From Phytophthora hibernalis (Eukaryota > Oomycota > Peronosporomycetes > Peronosporales > Peronosporaceae): a DNA stretch of 64,000 bases. The notes under the pieces were generated by a model. The model was given only the letters and a program-made list of their open reading frames with translations, searched no databases and was not told the DNA's origin. The position numbers and the translations under genes are program-made. Location: contig JAAKBF010000014.1 in NCBI GenBank assembly GCA_012656075.1, positions 1 to 64,000 of the forward strand. Reading direction: 5' to 3'. Below, piece by piece: positions 44,974 to 56,128 of the stretch. The first letter of the stretch is position 1, and every line of letters starts with the position of its first letter.

Positions 44974-46981
44974 AGATCATCGATCGCTGAGTTCGGTCCA
45001 TACTTCCAATCGCTCGGTCTTCGTCTTCGTTCGACTCGCCGAGCCCACTATTCTCGTCCACATCCGCTCGTCCGCTCTCTTCATCCCTCTCATTCTCACT
45101 CCACTCTTCGGGCCGTTCCGCTTCCCCAACAAAAACAAACACGTAGTTTGCTTCGACTGCTGGTTCTGCTGACTGTGGCAGCCCGTTGTTGTCCAACCCA
45201 GTCATGGTTGGCGAGCCCACTAGTTTAAATGGCTCGACGAGTAGATGTCCTGAAGATCGGCCGGGACAATGGACTTGTCGACTGACGTCTTAATGAACTT
45301 GGCGAGTTTCTCGAAGCGTCGGAAGAGTTCGCACTGGCCTACTTCGTGTACTTGCTTGCACAACTTGCAGCGTCGGCGCCAAAAGTGTTCCTCGTGACCT
45401 GCTGCTCCGCAGGCTCCCCACGGACCGTATGCCTTCCGCTCTCGAGACCCGTCTCGCCGATTAGCTTGTCCTTTGGGATTCGACGAGTTCTGCTGGTATC
45501 GGTTGGTGTCTCCAGTCGTATTACCGGCGTCGATGTAGTCCGAGTCTTCTTCAGTGTCTTGGTCGAGGACTTCGCTCGCATCGCTTTTCCATTCGACGAG
45601 TCATAGAGGTCGGTATTTGCTGTAGCTCGGCGAGTGTCGAGTGCCGTCCACAGGTCGTCGATCGACGCATCTGCTAGCGTAACTCGGCGACTGTTGTCCT
45701 CACCATGTCGCCCACGACGTTCGTCCTGCTGTTTCTTGGAGTCGACTCGGCGATTTTGTTCTCCCTTCTTCTCATCTCGTTTGGCGTCCTTACTGCGGTT
45801 TGTGCTCAGTCGATCGCGTTGTTTCTTGCACTTTGCACCGAGTAAGCGCTGGTTGATCACCTTCTCGACCTTCGTAATATCGCTGAGTCGTTGTGGGTAG
45901 AGCAGATCCATGATGTCGTCGTCTCCGCAATTAAGAAGGAAATGTTCGACGTAGTCGGCGGCGTAAACTCCACCCGTCTCGTACTGGATGTGTGCGGTTC
46001 GCGCGTAGCCATTCACTCGCAGCAAGAAGTCGCAGACATGTTCATTCTCCCTGCGCCTCGCTGAGTAGTAGCGGGCTCGCGCCGACTGGTCGAATTGCGA
46101 ACAGTAATAGTCCAGGAAAGCCTCGCTGAGAAGATTCCACTTTCGCTGAGTCTTCTTGGGAAGCTGTCAGAACCACCCCTTAGCTGCCTTTCCCAGACTC
46201 GAGAATGGTTCACACCACTCATCTTGCCGTTTGCACGTCCCCTTCATCTCGTAGATGAAGCGTATGATCCATTGTAACGCATCTTCCGACCGGTAGCGCT
46301 TCCCGTCAAAGGTCATGATCTTCTCAAGCGGCGCTTGCATCCTAATTTCCAAGACTTGTCCTCGGTCGCTTTCAGCCCCATCGAAGCTGAGCTGACGAAT
46401 GTGGTCATGTGGCGACTCATCGACATCGCGGTGCCCAGGGTAATCGTCTTCATCGCTGAGTTGATCATCCCCTCTAGGGGCTGCAAGTGCTGCAGCGTCC
46501 GATCGGATCAGGCGACGGAGCTCGGCGGCTTTTTCGGCAGTGATGAATTCTGCCATCGGGGGTCGAGTTGGCTGATCGCTGGCCTTCTTCGGAGTTTTGC
46601 ATGTGCGAGTCGGCGAAATACGGTGTTCCCTCAGTGCCCCGGAATACGCAACGCTTCGTCTCGGGTGTCTTTGGCAACGGAACTTTCGCTGGGTCTTCAC
46701 TCGGCTCGGGGAAGACGTACGGCTCAGTGACGTACGGTTGTGGTGGAGCCGATTTGGTCTCGTCGGTTTCTTCAGCTCGGCGAGCCTTGGGTAATTGTCC
46801 GTTTGGTCCACCTTGCATCCCAAACAAGTCTTTCAACTTGCGCTTCCATCTCATCAGCTCGACGCCGACCGTGTGCACACTCCAATATGTCAGCGCCGGG
46901 TTCGATGGTTTATGGCCGCACCGGTATCCCATCGCTCGGAGTAATATCGCCGTGTCCTCGACGAGTTGGTCCATCGTTTGG
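44974..46981 (-). repeat. Array unit 8 (2,008 bp), joined to the gag start
   Basis: The most divergent unit: a 6-bp deletion in the CAGATGCAGATCC region, plus private CTTGCACTTTG, GAGTTGGCTG and ACGCAACGC. It is the unit continuous with the original gag 5' end. Confidence 0.95.
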
Positions 46982-47529
46982 CTATTGATGGGTTGACTCA
47001 GTTCCTCGCTGAGTTGAGCCCACTTCGCTTGACACATGTACATCGGAGCGAACATGTTGATCCACCGACTGTTGGCCTTCATTTCTTTGACGAGTTGGGC
47101 CAAAACTTGGTTTTCCTTCGGTGTTTCGACATTCTTTATCGCCTTGGGAACGAGCGGTGGTCGATCACCCGGAGCCACGTTATGTTCGTCGTCATCGTCC
47201 TCGCCGAGTTTCGCTGCGAGGTTCCGCTCGACTGGGCGAGGAGTTCCCATGCGGGTCACCTGCAGCGACAACTCGTCGACTTCTTCACGGAAATTGACGA
47301 CTATCTTCACGTCATCATACTCCGTCCCTTCATCATCATCCTTCTCTTCTTCTTCCTCCTCCTCGCTTCCATGGTCTCCGTTATCGTCGAAATCGTCAAA
47401 CTGGACGGAGCGAGTCATCTCCGCATCCGCGGCGGTAATGATGGCTCTCGTCGAGTTCGACTCATCGAGCGGCGATCCTCCAGCCGTCGCCGATCTTGCG
47501 TCGCTTAAATTTGGCGATCCCTTGACCAT
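45220..47529 (-). pseudogene. gag: Gypsy gag polyprotein, broken
   Basis: ATG 47529 (MVKGSPNLSDARSATAGG) opens a 351-codon frame with a long acidic run (EEEEEEEKDDDEG), then LAQLVKEMKANSRWINMFAP and RAMGYRCGHKPSNPALTYWS. A slip at the G-run near 46560 leads to AEFITAEKAAELRRLIRSDA and the capsid-like core (KIMTFDGKRYRSEDALQWII; CEPFSSLGKAAKGWF), a TGA stop at 46167-46169, then QLPKKTQRKWNLLSEAFLDY, LRVNGYARTAHIQYETGG, and after another slip zinc knuckles (CGAAGHEEHFW; CKLCKQVHEVGQC), ending at 45220. The stop replaces the Arg usual in the WFRQLP block. Gag would form the retroelement particle. Positions below 46981 are repeated in seven further copies. Confidence 0.75.
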
Positions 47530-47598
47530 GTTCTCTCAATTGTTGCTCTTAACTTGGTTGTACTTGTTAGCTGCGAAAACAAAGCACACTCCTGAATA

Positions 47599-47614
47599 CC
47601 GGGTCGCGGCACCA
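47599..47614 (-). promoter_or_regulatory. Primer-binding site of the gypsy element
   Basis: On the minus strand TGGTGCCGCGACCCGG lies seven bases after the LTR end. Starting with TGG and resembling a tRNA 3' end complement, it fits a reverse-transcription primer site. The tRNA was not identified. Confidence 0.55.
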
Positions 47615-47621
47615 GTTGTGG

Positions 47622-48659
47622 TGTTGTGATTCACATAAAACGTCGTTAGTCCGACTTCCACGCAACAGCATAACAATTCGCCGAGTCAGGTCGGCGATGT
47701 TGGGCTTGCGCAGGGTTCCTGTCGGTTCCTTTGCAGTTCGCCCCAGCCGGGGCTCAGTTGAGTGTTGCTCCCAACAAGTACCAAGCTCCAAACTTCTCCA
47801 GAGACTCGCCTGAGCGGGGCAGTCTCCGTGCAAAACCCTGTGCCCTCCACCAAACTATGGACGGCAGCGCGCTAGCGCGTTTACAGGTCACCAGGCGCAC
47901 ATTACGCCCAGCTAGGAGGTTACGATGTCCTGGGTTGTGCAGACCCACCGGCTCGTCGAATCGACGAGACTTGTCTCGGCTTGGTAGCGAGAAGTGCCCA
48001 CCCTGAGCCGACCTTCATCTCTTGGCGCTACCAGACGGCTCCCCTACAAGTTATGCCTCTCGGGGAACGACGGCAGACATAAACCAGCCCACGCAGGGAC
48101 TTACCGGAAAAGTGTACGCTGTTATTGGACTTAGAAGATTCTGCTCTGATTGTTATCTCTATGTCTTCGGAGAGCCCCTTCGGGCTCTTCCCTATGGTCT
48201 TCTATCGGTCCTATACAAATATCTAATGCAATGGAGTCGTTACAGATTTCCTGCGACTCTTCGCTCAGCTCCGTCCCTTGGTGTCGAGCTGTTTACCTAC
48301 CTCACGGCGACTCTTCGGTCAGATCCTGATTTATCCCCGTTGGTATATCTCCTCGAGGCATATTCTCGCCAAGTCGACTTTCGCCGAGTCCAACTTCCGC
48401 TGAGTCGATTATCGCCGAGTCGATTATCGCTGAGTCCGTCCATCGCCGGGTCCGTCCTTCGCTGAGTTCAGCTAAGTGCGGTTCTCGTTTAACTCCGTTC
48501 CCTGTTGAGTGCGGTGTATCCACTTGGCAGTGTACCCACTTGATGGTGTACCCACTTGATGGTGTACCCCTTGATCCTCATGAGTGCGATGTACCCACTG
48601 GTCTAGTTTAGGCGTCCCTTGTGTAGGGTCACCCAAAATCTGGATTTCCCTACACAACA
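47622..48659 (-). repeat. 5' LTR of the gypsy element
   Basis: On the minus strand it begins TGTTGTG and ends CACAACA, giving the TG..CA ends and short inverted repeat of an LTR, 1,038 bp long, with the primer site next to it. It includes a 16-bp tandem repeat (GTGTACCCACTTGATG at 48530 and 48546) and many GCCGAGT/GCTGAGT words. No second LTR exists in the window, so divergence and age cannot be judged. Confidence 0.75.
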
Positions 48660-48668
48660 GAATTCTTA

Positions 48669-48920
48669 GGAGAATACGTGTCGGGGCTCGATCAGATTCG
48701 TCAGAAGGCGCCGCGACAACAAGACACAAACAGTTGTGGACCTCTAACAGGACTGTTTTTCGAGTGCATGGCCCGCGGAATGCCAGTCCCGAATGCACAG
48801 CCAGAAATCATCCCGTACATCCGCTTTCGCTACATGTTTCTATCTAGCAACGGTGCTTTCTGTCAGAACCCGGATGGTGGTGTTTCAACGTCCGAAGAGG
48901 AGTCGGTTGATGAGTCGTAA
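48669..48920 (+). pseudogene. Ulp1/SENP (C48) protease C-terminal fragment
   Basis: A frame starting within VSGLDQIRQKAPRQQDTNSCG contains QDTNSCGPLTGLFFECMARG, the catalytic Gln and Cys block of Ulp1-like SUMO proteases, followed by NAQPEIIPYIRFRYMFLSSN and an acidic C-terminus, stop at 48918-48920. The His and Asp parts are missing; the gypsy LTR starts nine bases upstream, so the retrotransposon has probably cut this gene or an Ulp1-bearing transposon. It is not a copy of the Ulp1 domain at 60.5 kb. Confidence 0.55.
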
Positions 48921-50400
48921 TCGCGCACTACATATCAATACATTTCAATGACTTGCTTGGACGAGATGTCTACTCTATAAGTTGTATGTGCCACGTCTTA
49001 CTCTTACTTAGCGCGATTTAAACCCAGCAGCCTGCTCGTTGGTGGACAGCGACGCGAATGAAGCAGCGTGCTGTCGACATGGACAGATCGGCGGTTGTGA
49101 GCGACTGGACGAGTGGGCGCTCCTTAATGTGAAGCCTGATAAATACACCACAACGCAAATGAACTCCATCGGTGTCACGGCGCATCTGTGCCTCCTCCAA
49201 CTTATTCCTGGTGGCAGCCGGAGGAAATCCACGGACACGTACCACAAGTTAGTTCACGGTGCCTGCTAGTCCAGCTCTTGTGGTCAGCACTATCTGCGTT
49301 CAGCCTGATGGAACGTCCTAGGATCTGACACCCCCGCTCTAAACGCATTCACATTGCAGTTGGTGCACGTCGAGAAGAGACTTCAGAAGAGAGCAGTCCG
49401 CGCGCGCACACGAAGTCCGCACGGCAGGCAGAAACGATTTTTCACCAAGTCTTTTGTTACATTCGTATCACAGTCGCGCAACCTCACACAAATGCCAGCA
49501 AACGTAGAGAAAACCGATCGTACCTAGTGTGATAAAATACGCGTATTTAAGTCATTGGTGACTCGATGGTGGGTCCCCCAACGAAACGACCCAAAGGCTT
49601 GGTGACCTTGTTGGTGAAATTTGTCCCGGCTATGCAATCTCGTTGGTGACTCTAACACGGTCCTTTTAGTATAGTTCGTATCAGCATTCCTAATCAAAGC
49701 AATCCGTATCCAAAAATGGTGTACATGTAAATTTCATGATGTAATCCGCTTCGAAACTAAGTTTGCTGTGCTCAAAGTAAAATCCAGAGCTGTTCCGTGC
49801 GAAGTCGCGGCTTTGTAAAAGTAAAGAATGAGTTTTAAAATCGTGGTACAGATTCCGCTGAGAAAAGTGAAAAGGGTAGACCTTCCAACCTCTCAAAGGT
49901 TATTATATGCTTACAGGGTATTGTTTATTACAGTAAGTAGGTCCCACTCACTTCAATTCAAGATGTCGCCCAATCGTACACGTACTTCCCTCTTGAAAAT
50001 GTTTCAACTGATCCTATCGGCATCGCAGAGGTATTAGCTGAAGGCAGTTTTCAGTTTCTCAGAGGAATCTGTAGCCATAACCTAAATGCCGATTTAAAGA
50101 ATGTGAAACGCCGGAATAAAATATCTTGTTATTATAAATGCATGGTGCTCATCGTTCGCGCGTTATGGCATCTAGCGATACATATTCCTCGTTTTCGTGG
50201 CAAGTTATCACTAACAACTGGCAGACAAAAGCCTAGACCGATGCCAGCAAGCGCAAGCACAACAAGATTGAAATATCCAAAAAACCAATCCGAGTAAAGG
50301 GTTTCCAAGGCCATGTGGCATCACAGCATCCCTAGCGCCGGAGTGTGTACCAGAAGGCCACTACAACTGAACAACTGAGAAAGCAGAATGCGAAGAGCAG
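48921..50400. other. Non-coding stretch
   Basis: No gene supported. Short frames at 49039-49269 and 50103-50297 have no recognisable domain. The right part may be leader DNA of the gypsy pol that follows. Confidence 0.4.
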
Positions 50401-53400
50401 CGAGGACTGTTCCGAGGTTTGCTGAACTCTTTCAAGGACTTGATTGTAGAGACGTCGATGACGCCAGGAGAACGGACCTATTGCATTCCCGATTGACACT
50501 GGGACGCAAACGCCCATCAAGCAGAGGTCGTACCGGGTTTCAAAGGCGGAAGGTGATGTGATGGAAGCAGACCTACAGCAGTATTTGGAGCTTGAATAAT
50601 CTGTCCGTCGTCAAGCCCCTGGGCTAGCCCTGTTTTAATGATACGAAAACCCGACGGTGGGATCCGCTTCTGTATCGACTACCGTCGACTGAAGGCGGTA
50701 ATTGTGAAGGACTCTTATCCAATGCCTCTCATTGACGACATCATGGACGTTCTCGAGAACGCTAATCTGTTCTCGACCATTGCTTCGGCCTATTGGAACG
50801 TACCCATGGCGGGAGGCAGTGTGAAGAAAACATCATTCACATGCAAGTACGGATTATATGAGTGGCTGGTTATGTCATTCGGTCTTTGCAACGCCGTACC
50901 TGCATTTGAACAGCTCATGGAAAATGTACTGGTAGACTTGAAGTGGAGAACGTGCCTAGTTTACTTTGAAGACTGTGTCGTCTTCAGCACAGACTTTGCG
51001 ACGCACCTAGTGCGGTTGAAGCCAGTACTGGAACGCTTCCGTGTTGTCGACTTCATGCTAAAACGCCAGAAGTGCAAGTGGGGCCGGGACCAGGTCGCGT
51101 TTTTGGGTCATATTGTCACACCTTCGGGAATCTTACCGAACACGGAGAAAGTGAAGGCGGTTATGAATGTGCGGAGACCTCACGATCTCCACACTGTGAA
51201 GGCGTTCCTGGGTATCACCAGCTACTTCCGCCGGTACATACCAGGCTACGCTGCTATCTTCGCTCCGATTGAGCGCTTGAAGATGAAAGGTGTACTGTTC
51301 TCATGGGACGCTGACTGTGAAGCGGTATTCAAACAACTACAGAGAAAGCTTGTGGAGCCTCCCATCTTGGTGTACCCGGACTTTTCATAGCGTTTCAAAC
51401 TATATGTCGACTCCTCTAAGTTGGCCGTTGGAGCTTGTCTAATGCAGACTGTGGACAAACGAGAGAGCGTGGTGGCTTACACCAGCAAGTTGGTGGTGGG
51501 ATCAGATAAAAACTGGATTGACAAGCAAGACGGGACCTCTGAAATTGAGTGTTTGGGTATCGTATGGGCCACGCGCAAAATTAGATGCTATCTAGACCGG
51601 TGCGAATTCGATCTGTACATTGATCACAAAGCGTTGACTTGGGTGTTCAGCGAGAGAAATCGGACCAGTAACGCCAAATTCGCTTGATGGACAATGGAGC
51701 TTTCACAATTACGCTTCAAAGTGTTCCACAAACCGGGAACCAGCATGGGTCATGTGAACGGTCTATCGCGTTTACACTCTGCTACGATTAGTGAGGTGAC
51801 GATGCGTGACTTATTGAACGACTTGGACTCTGACGAACAAGGTATCGTCCAAGTCGGGAGAGCGCTACTCCTGTTGAATATCAGTCCGACCTAGAAGCAG
51901 GAGATAACCAAGTGACTGCTGCCTACGAACGGCCTGAGCTTGTCCCAGCACAGAGTTATGTTGAAGTCGGGGAGCACGGTTCGCGTGCTGGTAATGCGAA
52001 CGCTGCTCCCTTATTTGACTCCTCCTCCGGCGTAGCGGAACCTGAACAGTCCGACGGAGAAGGCGCGGTCCAGACGGCTGTGTCCCCTATGGATATATTC
52101 GGGCTAGACCGTGAACTATTTGTGGACGAACAGACGCGCACTCCCTGGATCCAGGCCATGCTCGCGTTCCTGAGGGATGGGGAACTGGCGCTCGATGCAC
52201 AATTGCGAGTCCAGGTTTTCCAAATGGCCCTCACTACTGTGTACTCAATGGAATATTGAAGAGGCGTGCTCACTTCAAAGCGCGTGCGGGCCCGAACCAT
52301 CAGTGTACCTGTAATACCACTAGTGTTCATCGAGACCGTATTGCACTACTGCCACGCTGACGTCTTTGCAGCTCACGTGGGTCAGACAAAGACCGTGGAT
52401 AAAGTGAGGAAGCACGCTTACTGGCAGGGGTGGAAGAAGGACGTGATCGAATATGTCAATGCATGCACAATTTGCGGAAGCGGGAAAGGGTACAGGCTGT
52501 GGAAGAGCGGCTTAATGCAACTAATGCCGATCCAAGGACTGTCGGGACCATTTTCGCTACTAGTCGTCGATGCAACCGGTCTGCTTGTCACCTCTGGGCG
52601 TGAAACAAGTACATTATAGTGTTTGCAGACTACTTTACACGATGGACGGAGGCTTTCCCCGTGGCTACTTTGGACACGGTTACGTTTGTGGACATCATGG
52701 TGAACGAGGTAATCTCGCGCCACGGCGTGCACAAACGAATATTGAGTGACCGCGGCTCGAACTTCATATTCGAGCTCACTCAGTCGTTCTATGAAACCTT
52801 GGGGATTAAGAAGTTATTTGGGGCGGCGTATCATCTTCAAACTCAAGGCCTCGTAGAGGGGTTCAATGGAACTCTAATTAGCATGCTACGGATGTACGTC
52901 AGCGAGGCCCAGACTGACTTGGACCTGTATTTACCGAGAGTGTTGTTTGCTTATCGCACCTCGTATCATGAGGTCCTCGGGGACTCACCGTTCTTCAGTC
53001 TGTACGGGAGGAACCCTTGGATTTGGCGTTCCTTGGAACAGCGATAAAGTAGCCTCTTACCGTCGTAGACTGTACCTGTCGATGCATGACACTAGACAAA
53101 TGGTGGAACGGCAACTTATCAAGGCTCAAGACCGGCATGCCCGCCGGTTAGATGCGCAGGAAAGCGTGGGTTTGGAGGCGGGCGAGCAGGTGTGGTTATC
53201 AATATTTCCGCGCACGGCGTGGCGAGAAGAAAACAAAGAAGTTGACTTTTTCGTGGTATGGCCCGTACCGTGTGGTCGGCCGATTGGGTGAGAACACTTA
53301 CCGAATTGTCATATCGACCCACCCGAACAAAGTTGTCTCCGTCAACGTGAATCGTCTTAAGGAGTTTAAAGGCCGTTGGATTTGTCCCTACCCTACGGCG

Positions 53401-53700
53401 CTTCCTGATAATATCGAACAACTAGATGGAATCGATGGAGACGGCCCTCTCGCGGTGGAAGTTCTTCCTGTGACTAGCTTCGTCGAGCGGATTACGATGG
53501 GAATGACGAGACGGCGTTCTCCAGAGTCTCGAACCCGGTCGTGGACATTTTGGCCAAACGTGTGAAAGGGCGACAAGAGCAGTACCTGGTGCTGACGGCG
53601 TCCTACGAGACCTGCTGGAGGTCGACCACCTCCCTGCTTCCTGACTGTGAAGTGCTGATAAACGCCTACAATAACAAACAGCGAACGGAATAGGGGTGGC
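50400..53700 (+). pseudogene. pol: Second Ty3/gypsy pol: RT, RNase H, integrase, decayed
   Basis: Recognisable from about 50410 (SFKDLIVETSMTPGERT; TPIKQRSYRVSKAEGDVMEA). RT: SPWASPVLMIRKPDGGIRFC, DYRRLKAVIVKDSYPMPLID, then CLVYFEDCVVFS, where the catalytic YxDD is YFED. RNase H: KLYVDSSKLAVGACLMQ and LYIDHKALTWVF, split by TAG (51388) and TGA (51685). Integrase: zinc domain VLHYCHADVFAAHVG...CTICGSG, then VVDATG, ILSDRGSNFIFELTQ and LVEGFNGTLISML, all three catalytic acids readable, with a slip near 52600. A C-terminal WYGPYRVVGRLGENTYRIV part and a chromodomain-like tail (QEQYLVLTASYETCW) end near 53692. Opposite strand and different family copy from the element at 29.8-48.7 kb. No LTRs recognised. 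Confidence 0.85.
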
Positions 53701-55300
53701 CTGAACTGCGTCGCAGCCGTAGATTGGCCAAATCCAATGTTGTGGTCGACGTGGATGAATTGCTGTTTTAGGAGGGGGCACGCTTTGCCTCTCCTATTGC
53801 AGGAACTTCGAGTGAGGAACTCTCGAAACTTACATGTTTCCTTTTACTACTTTTGTGGATATCAACGGCTTTGGTCGCCGTATGGATTGGAGCGTGAAGG
53901 TCACGCTCTTTCGAACAAAAAAACTGAAAAACGTCAAATTAGGAGAAAATTACGAACTTGCTGCTACATGTACTACCCTCGTTAAATCTCCAGAATGGAT
54001 GCCTTGGTGGCTGCCTGCTTGAGCTCGCCATCTTCTTCATCCGGACCGTCGTCGTCCTCGACCACCTGTCGCGACGCTGGTCCCTTGCCCTCTTTCCTGA
54101 TGGTCCGACAACGATCTCGAAGTCTGGCTCTCCTTCTTCATCACTCTACAAGACCAAATCTTCAATGGGGTGTACACTCCGTTTGGATGCTTGAATGGCG
54201 ACCAGCCTGAAGTGAGTGCCTCCTTAACCTTGTATGGAGACGCCACGGGCGGGCCGAGCGTACCCTTTGGGCGCAATCCCAGCTGAAATTGGCGAATACG
54301 GTCGCTCTCGAAAAGAACTTGCCACACTCCCTTGGTGACGTCGCTTTTTAGTGCGGCTCATGACCTCGTGTTGAAGAAATGTCGCACCGAATCAGTGCCA
54401 GCGCCCGGTCACTGAGGCGCCTGTCGTAGACGGCAGCCTCCGGGTTGAGGGCGCCGGTTTGCTCTAATAGCGCAGGGAGATGAGCAAAACCGTCGTCGTC
54501 AAGCTTGAAAGGCGTCAGGCTGCTTGCGATCTTATTCTTGTAAGCGGGATCTCAGGCTTTGTAGTATCAACGCTGCAGCTCTCCTAGATCTCCCACGGGA
54601 ACTCCGGTGAAAGCCTTCCCTTCGCTCGAGTTATTTCCGGGCTGGCCACCCCACCACATAAAGTTGTGGTGACCCTTACGCTCAAACTCCCGCAACAGGT
54701 CGTACCATCCCCATGTCTCGATGACGAATCTGATGAGCTGGAGCCGTATCCGCGAAGCCGCTATCTTGCATTTGCGGCGTGCCGTCTGGTCTTGCGACGT
54801 CTGCAAATGGGCGTGTCGTAGAATGCGCGACGGTGTGCGTTCCAGAAACGTCAATGAACCACATGCACATGGCGGAATTGATTTGGGTCATACCAAAGGA
54901 CTTGACCCTCCCATGGGTAGGCCAATAGGCAAGACGACGCTCCCAACTTCTCGGCCTGCTTGTAAACGCGAGCGAGGTCCTCCCTGACTTGCGCTGGAGC
55001 CCGGCTGGACAGCTCGAAGTCGAGGCCGGGAGTACACTTAATAACCCTTGAAGGCAACGAACGGGGCTTCTTCGCAGCGGGCGTCACCCCAATCGACAGT
55101 TCTGGACTTGGAAACGGCGAGCTTGGATGTTTCGGCGTCGGAGGCGCGGAGGGCGCCGGGAGTGTTGAGAACAAGATATGATCCGGGGGCGAGTCGGCTG
55201 CGTGTTGCTTGTCCGTCCGTGGCAAGATAATTACTTGTTCCGAGCAGCTCCGCCGCCTGCGGGTCTTCTTCAATGACGGCGTCGGCAATCGCGTCCAAGT
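53700..55300 (-). pseudogene. Unidentified broken minus-strand ORFs
   Basis: Collinear minus frames: 55298-55038 (LAPGSYLVLNTPGALRASDA; SKSRTVDWGDARCEEAPFVA), 55288-54851 (CTPGLDFELSSRAPAQVRED; VYKQAEKLGASSCLLAYPWE), 54854-54567 (LIRFVIETWGWYDLLREFER; HNFMWWGGQPGN) and 54327-54037 (SGWSPFKHPNGVYTPLKIW). They may be pieces of one protein with slips, perhaps a retroelement gag, but no zinc knuckle or known motif is visible. The part 53700-54030 holds only short plus frames. Confidence 0.3.
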
Positions 55301-55303
55301 TTG

Positions 55304-55920
55304 CCGTTTCCCAAATTACTGCAGTTCAACCCGGTAGTCCACCACTTGAGTGCAGTTCAAGGGCACCGTTTCTCGGGCGTTCCCGAAATCGGGCAATTTC
55401 ATTGGTCGTAAAATATTTGGGCAAATCAGCGAGCAGAATGACATGGCTGCGGTTCATCTCACGCTTAACGGCCCTGCACCCAAAGTCGCGTCGCACGCCT
55501 CGGTTTCCACATCAATCGTGGTCAGGAATCGTCATTCCAGGACTTGCAGTCAACTGGGAAGGTTCAGTGGCTCCTCACTCGCGGACTAGTCGCCGACGGC
55601 TCAGGCGTTCGAGCCCTGCCATCATCCTGTCGACACCCATGACGGGCGTAACTTCGACAGTGCGCAGCTCATCCAGCGCCTCCAAGTGCTAGTCGGCGAC
55701 GAAGAAAGATCCCGCCTGCTGAAAGTAGCCACCTTCACGGAGGCGCAGTAAAGTGGCGTACTACCGGGTTGAACTGCAGTAATTTGGGAAACGGCGCCCT
55801 TGAACTGCAGTAAAGTGGTGGACTACCGAGTCGAACTGAAGTAGATCAAGAGACGGCGTCCTTGGACTGCAGTAAAATGTTGGACTACCGAGTTGAACTG
55901 CGGTACGGTGACGAATTACG
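55304..55920. repeat. Foldback structure with 62-bp repeats in the arms
   Basis: The left arm (55304-55371: CCGTTTCCCAAATTACTGCA ...) is the reverse complement of units in the right arm (55753-55920), where ACTACCG recurs at 55760, 55822 and 55884, a 62-bp period. The arms enclose about 380 bp with a minus-strand frame (LEALDELRTVEVTPVMGVDR; LADLPKYFTTNEIARF) of unknown family. This resembles Foldback-type elements whose inverted repeats are made of tandem subrepeats. No target duplication was fixed. Confidence 0.65.
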
Positions 55921-56128
55921 GTCCCCAAACACCTACAGACAGTTACGGACTGACACAACGTTGAAAGCCGTGGCTTCTCGTACGGCACGACGCCACCGGA
56001 TCACCTCAGAATGAGGGCTGTGGACTTACGAGGCAACCTGACTGCCTCGACACTGAGTGCTTGCCTAGATGGATGTCTGCAAAACCGGCGAGACCCGGAT
56101 GTAGCTTCTGGACCATTCTAAGACGCGA

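Larger units (their letters stand above)
30885..46981 (-). repeat. Tandem array of eight 2,013-bp gag-derived units
   Basis: Units start at 30885, 32898, 34912, 36925, 38936, 40949, 42961 and 44974, and the last ends at 46981. Seven identical junctions read CCATCGTTTGG/AGATCATCGATCGC. The left outer flank reads CTATCG/AGATCATCG and the right TTTGG/CTATTG, so a single breakpoint pair with about one base of homology started the array. Units differ by a handful of substitutions and one-base homopolymer changes plus a 6-bp deletion in unit 8; identity is well above 99 percent by eye. Each unit carries gag from TMDQLVEDTAILL to the zinc knuckles and the acidic pro leader to QRSMI, out of frame with the next unit. 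Confidence 0.97.
29780..48659 (-). mobile_element. Truncated Ty3/gypsy retrotransposon with eightfold internal array
   Basis: On the minus strand: 5' LTR (48659-47622), primer-binding site, gag (from 47529), protease, and the protease-RT linker, ending abruptly near 29780. RT, RNase H, integrase and the 3' LTR are absent. A 2,013-bp segment from mid-gag to the pro leader is repeated eight times (30885-46981), accounting for 16.1 kb of the length. Gag and protease read as an oomycete-type gypsy family. Without the array the remnant would be about 4.8 kb. Confidence 0.85.

Noticed and set aside
30885..46981. Long repeat protein encoded by the array
   Set aside because: Every unit contains stops and slips, and the junction shifts frame, so no continuous polyprotein exists.
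30885..46981. CRISPR-like or rDNA-like tandem array
   Set aside because: Units are 2 kb, protein-derived and without spacers or rRNA features.
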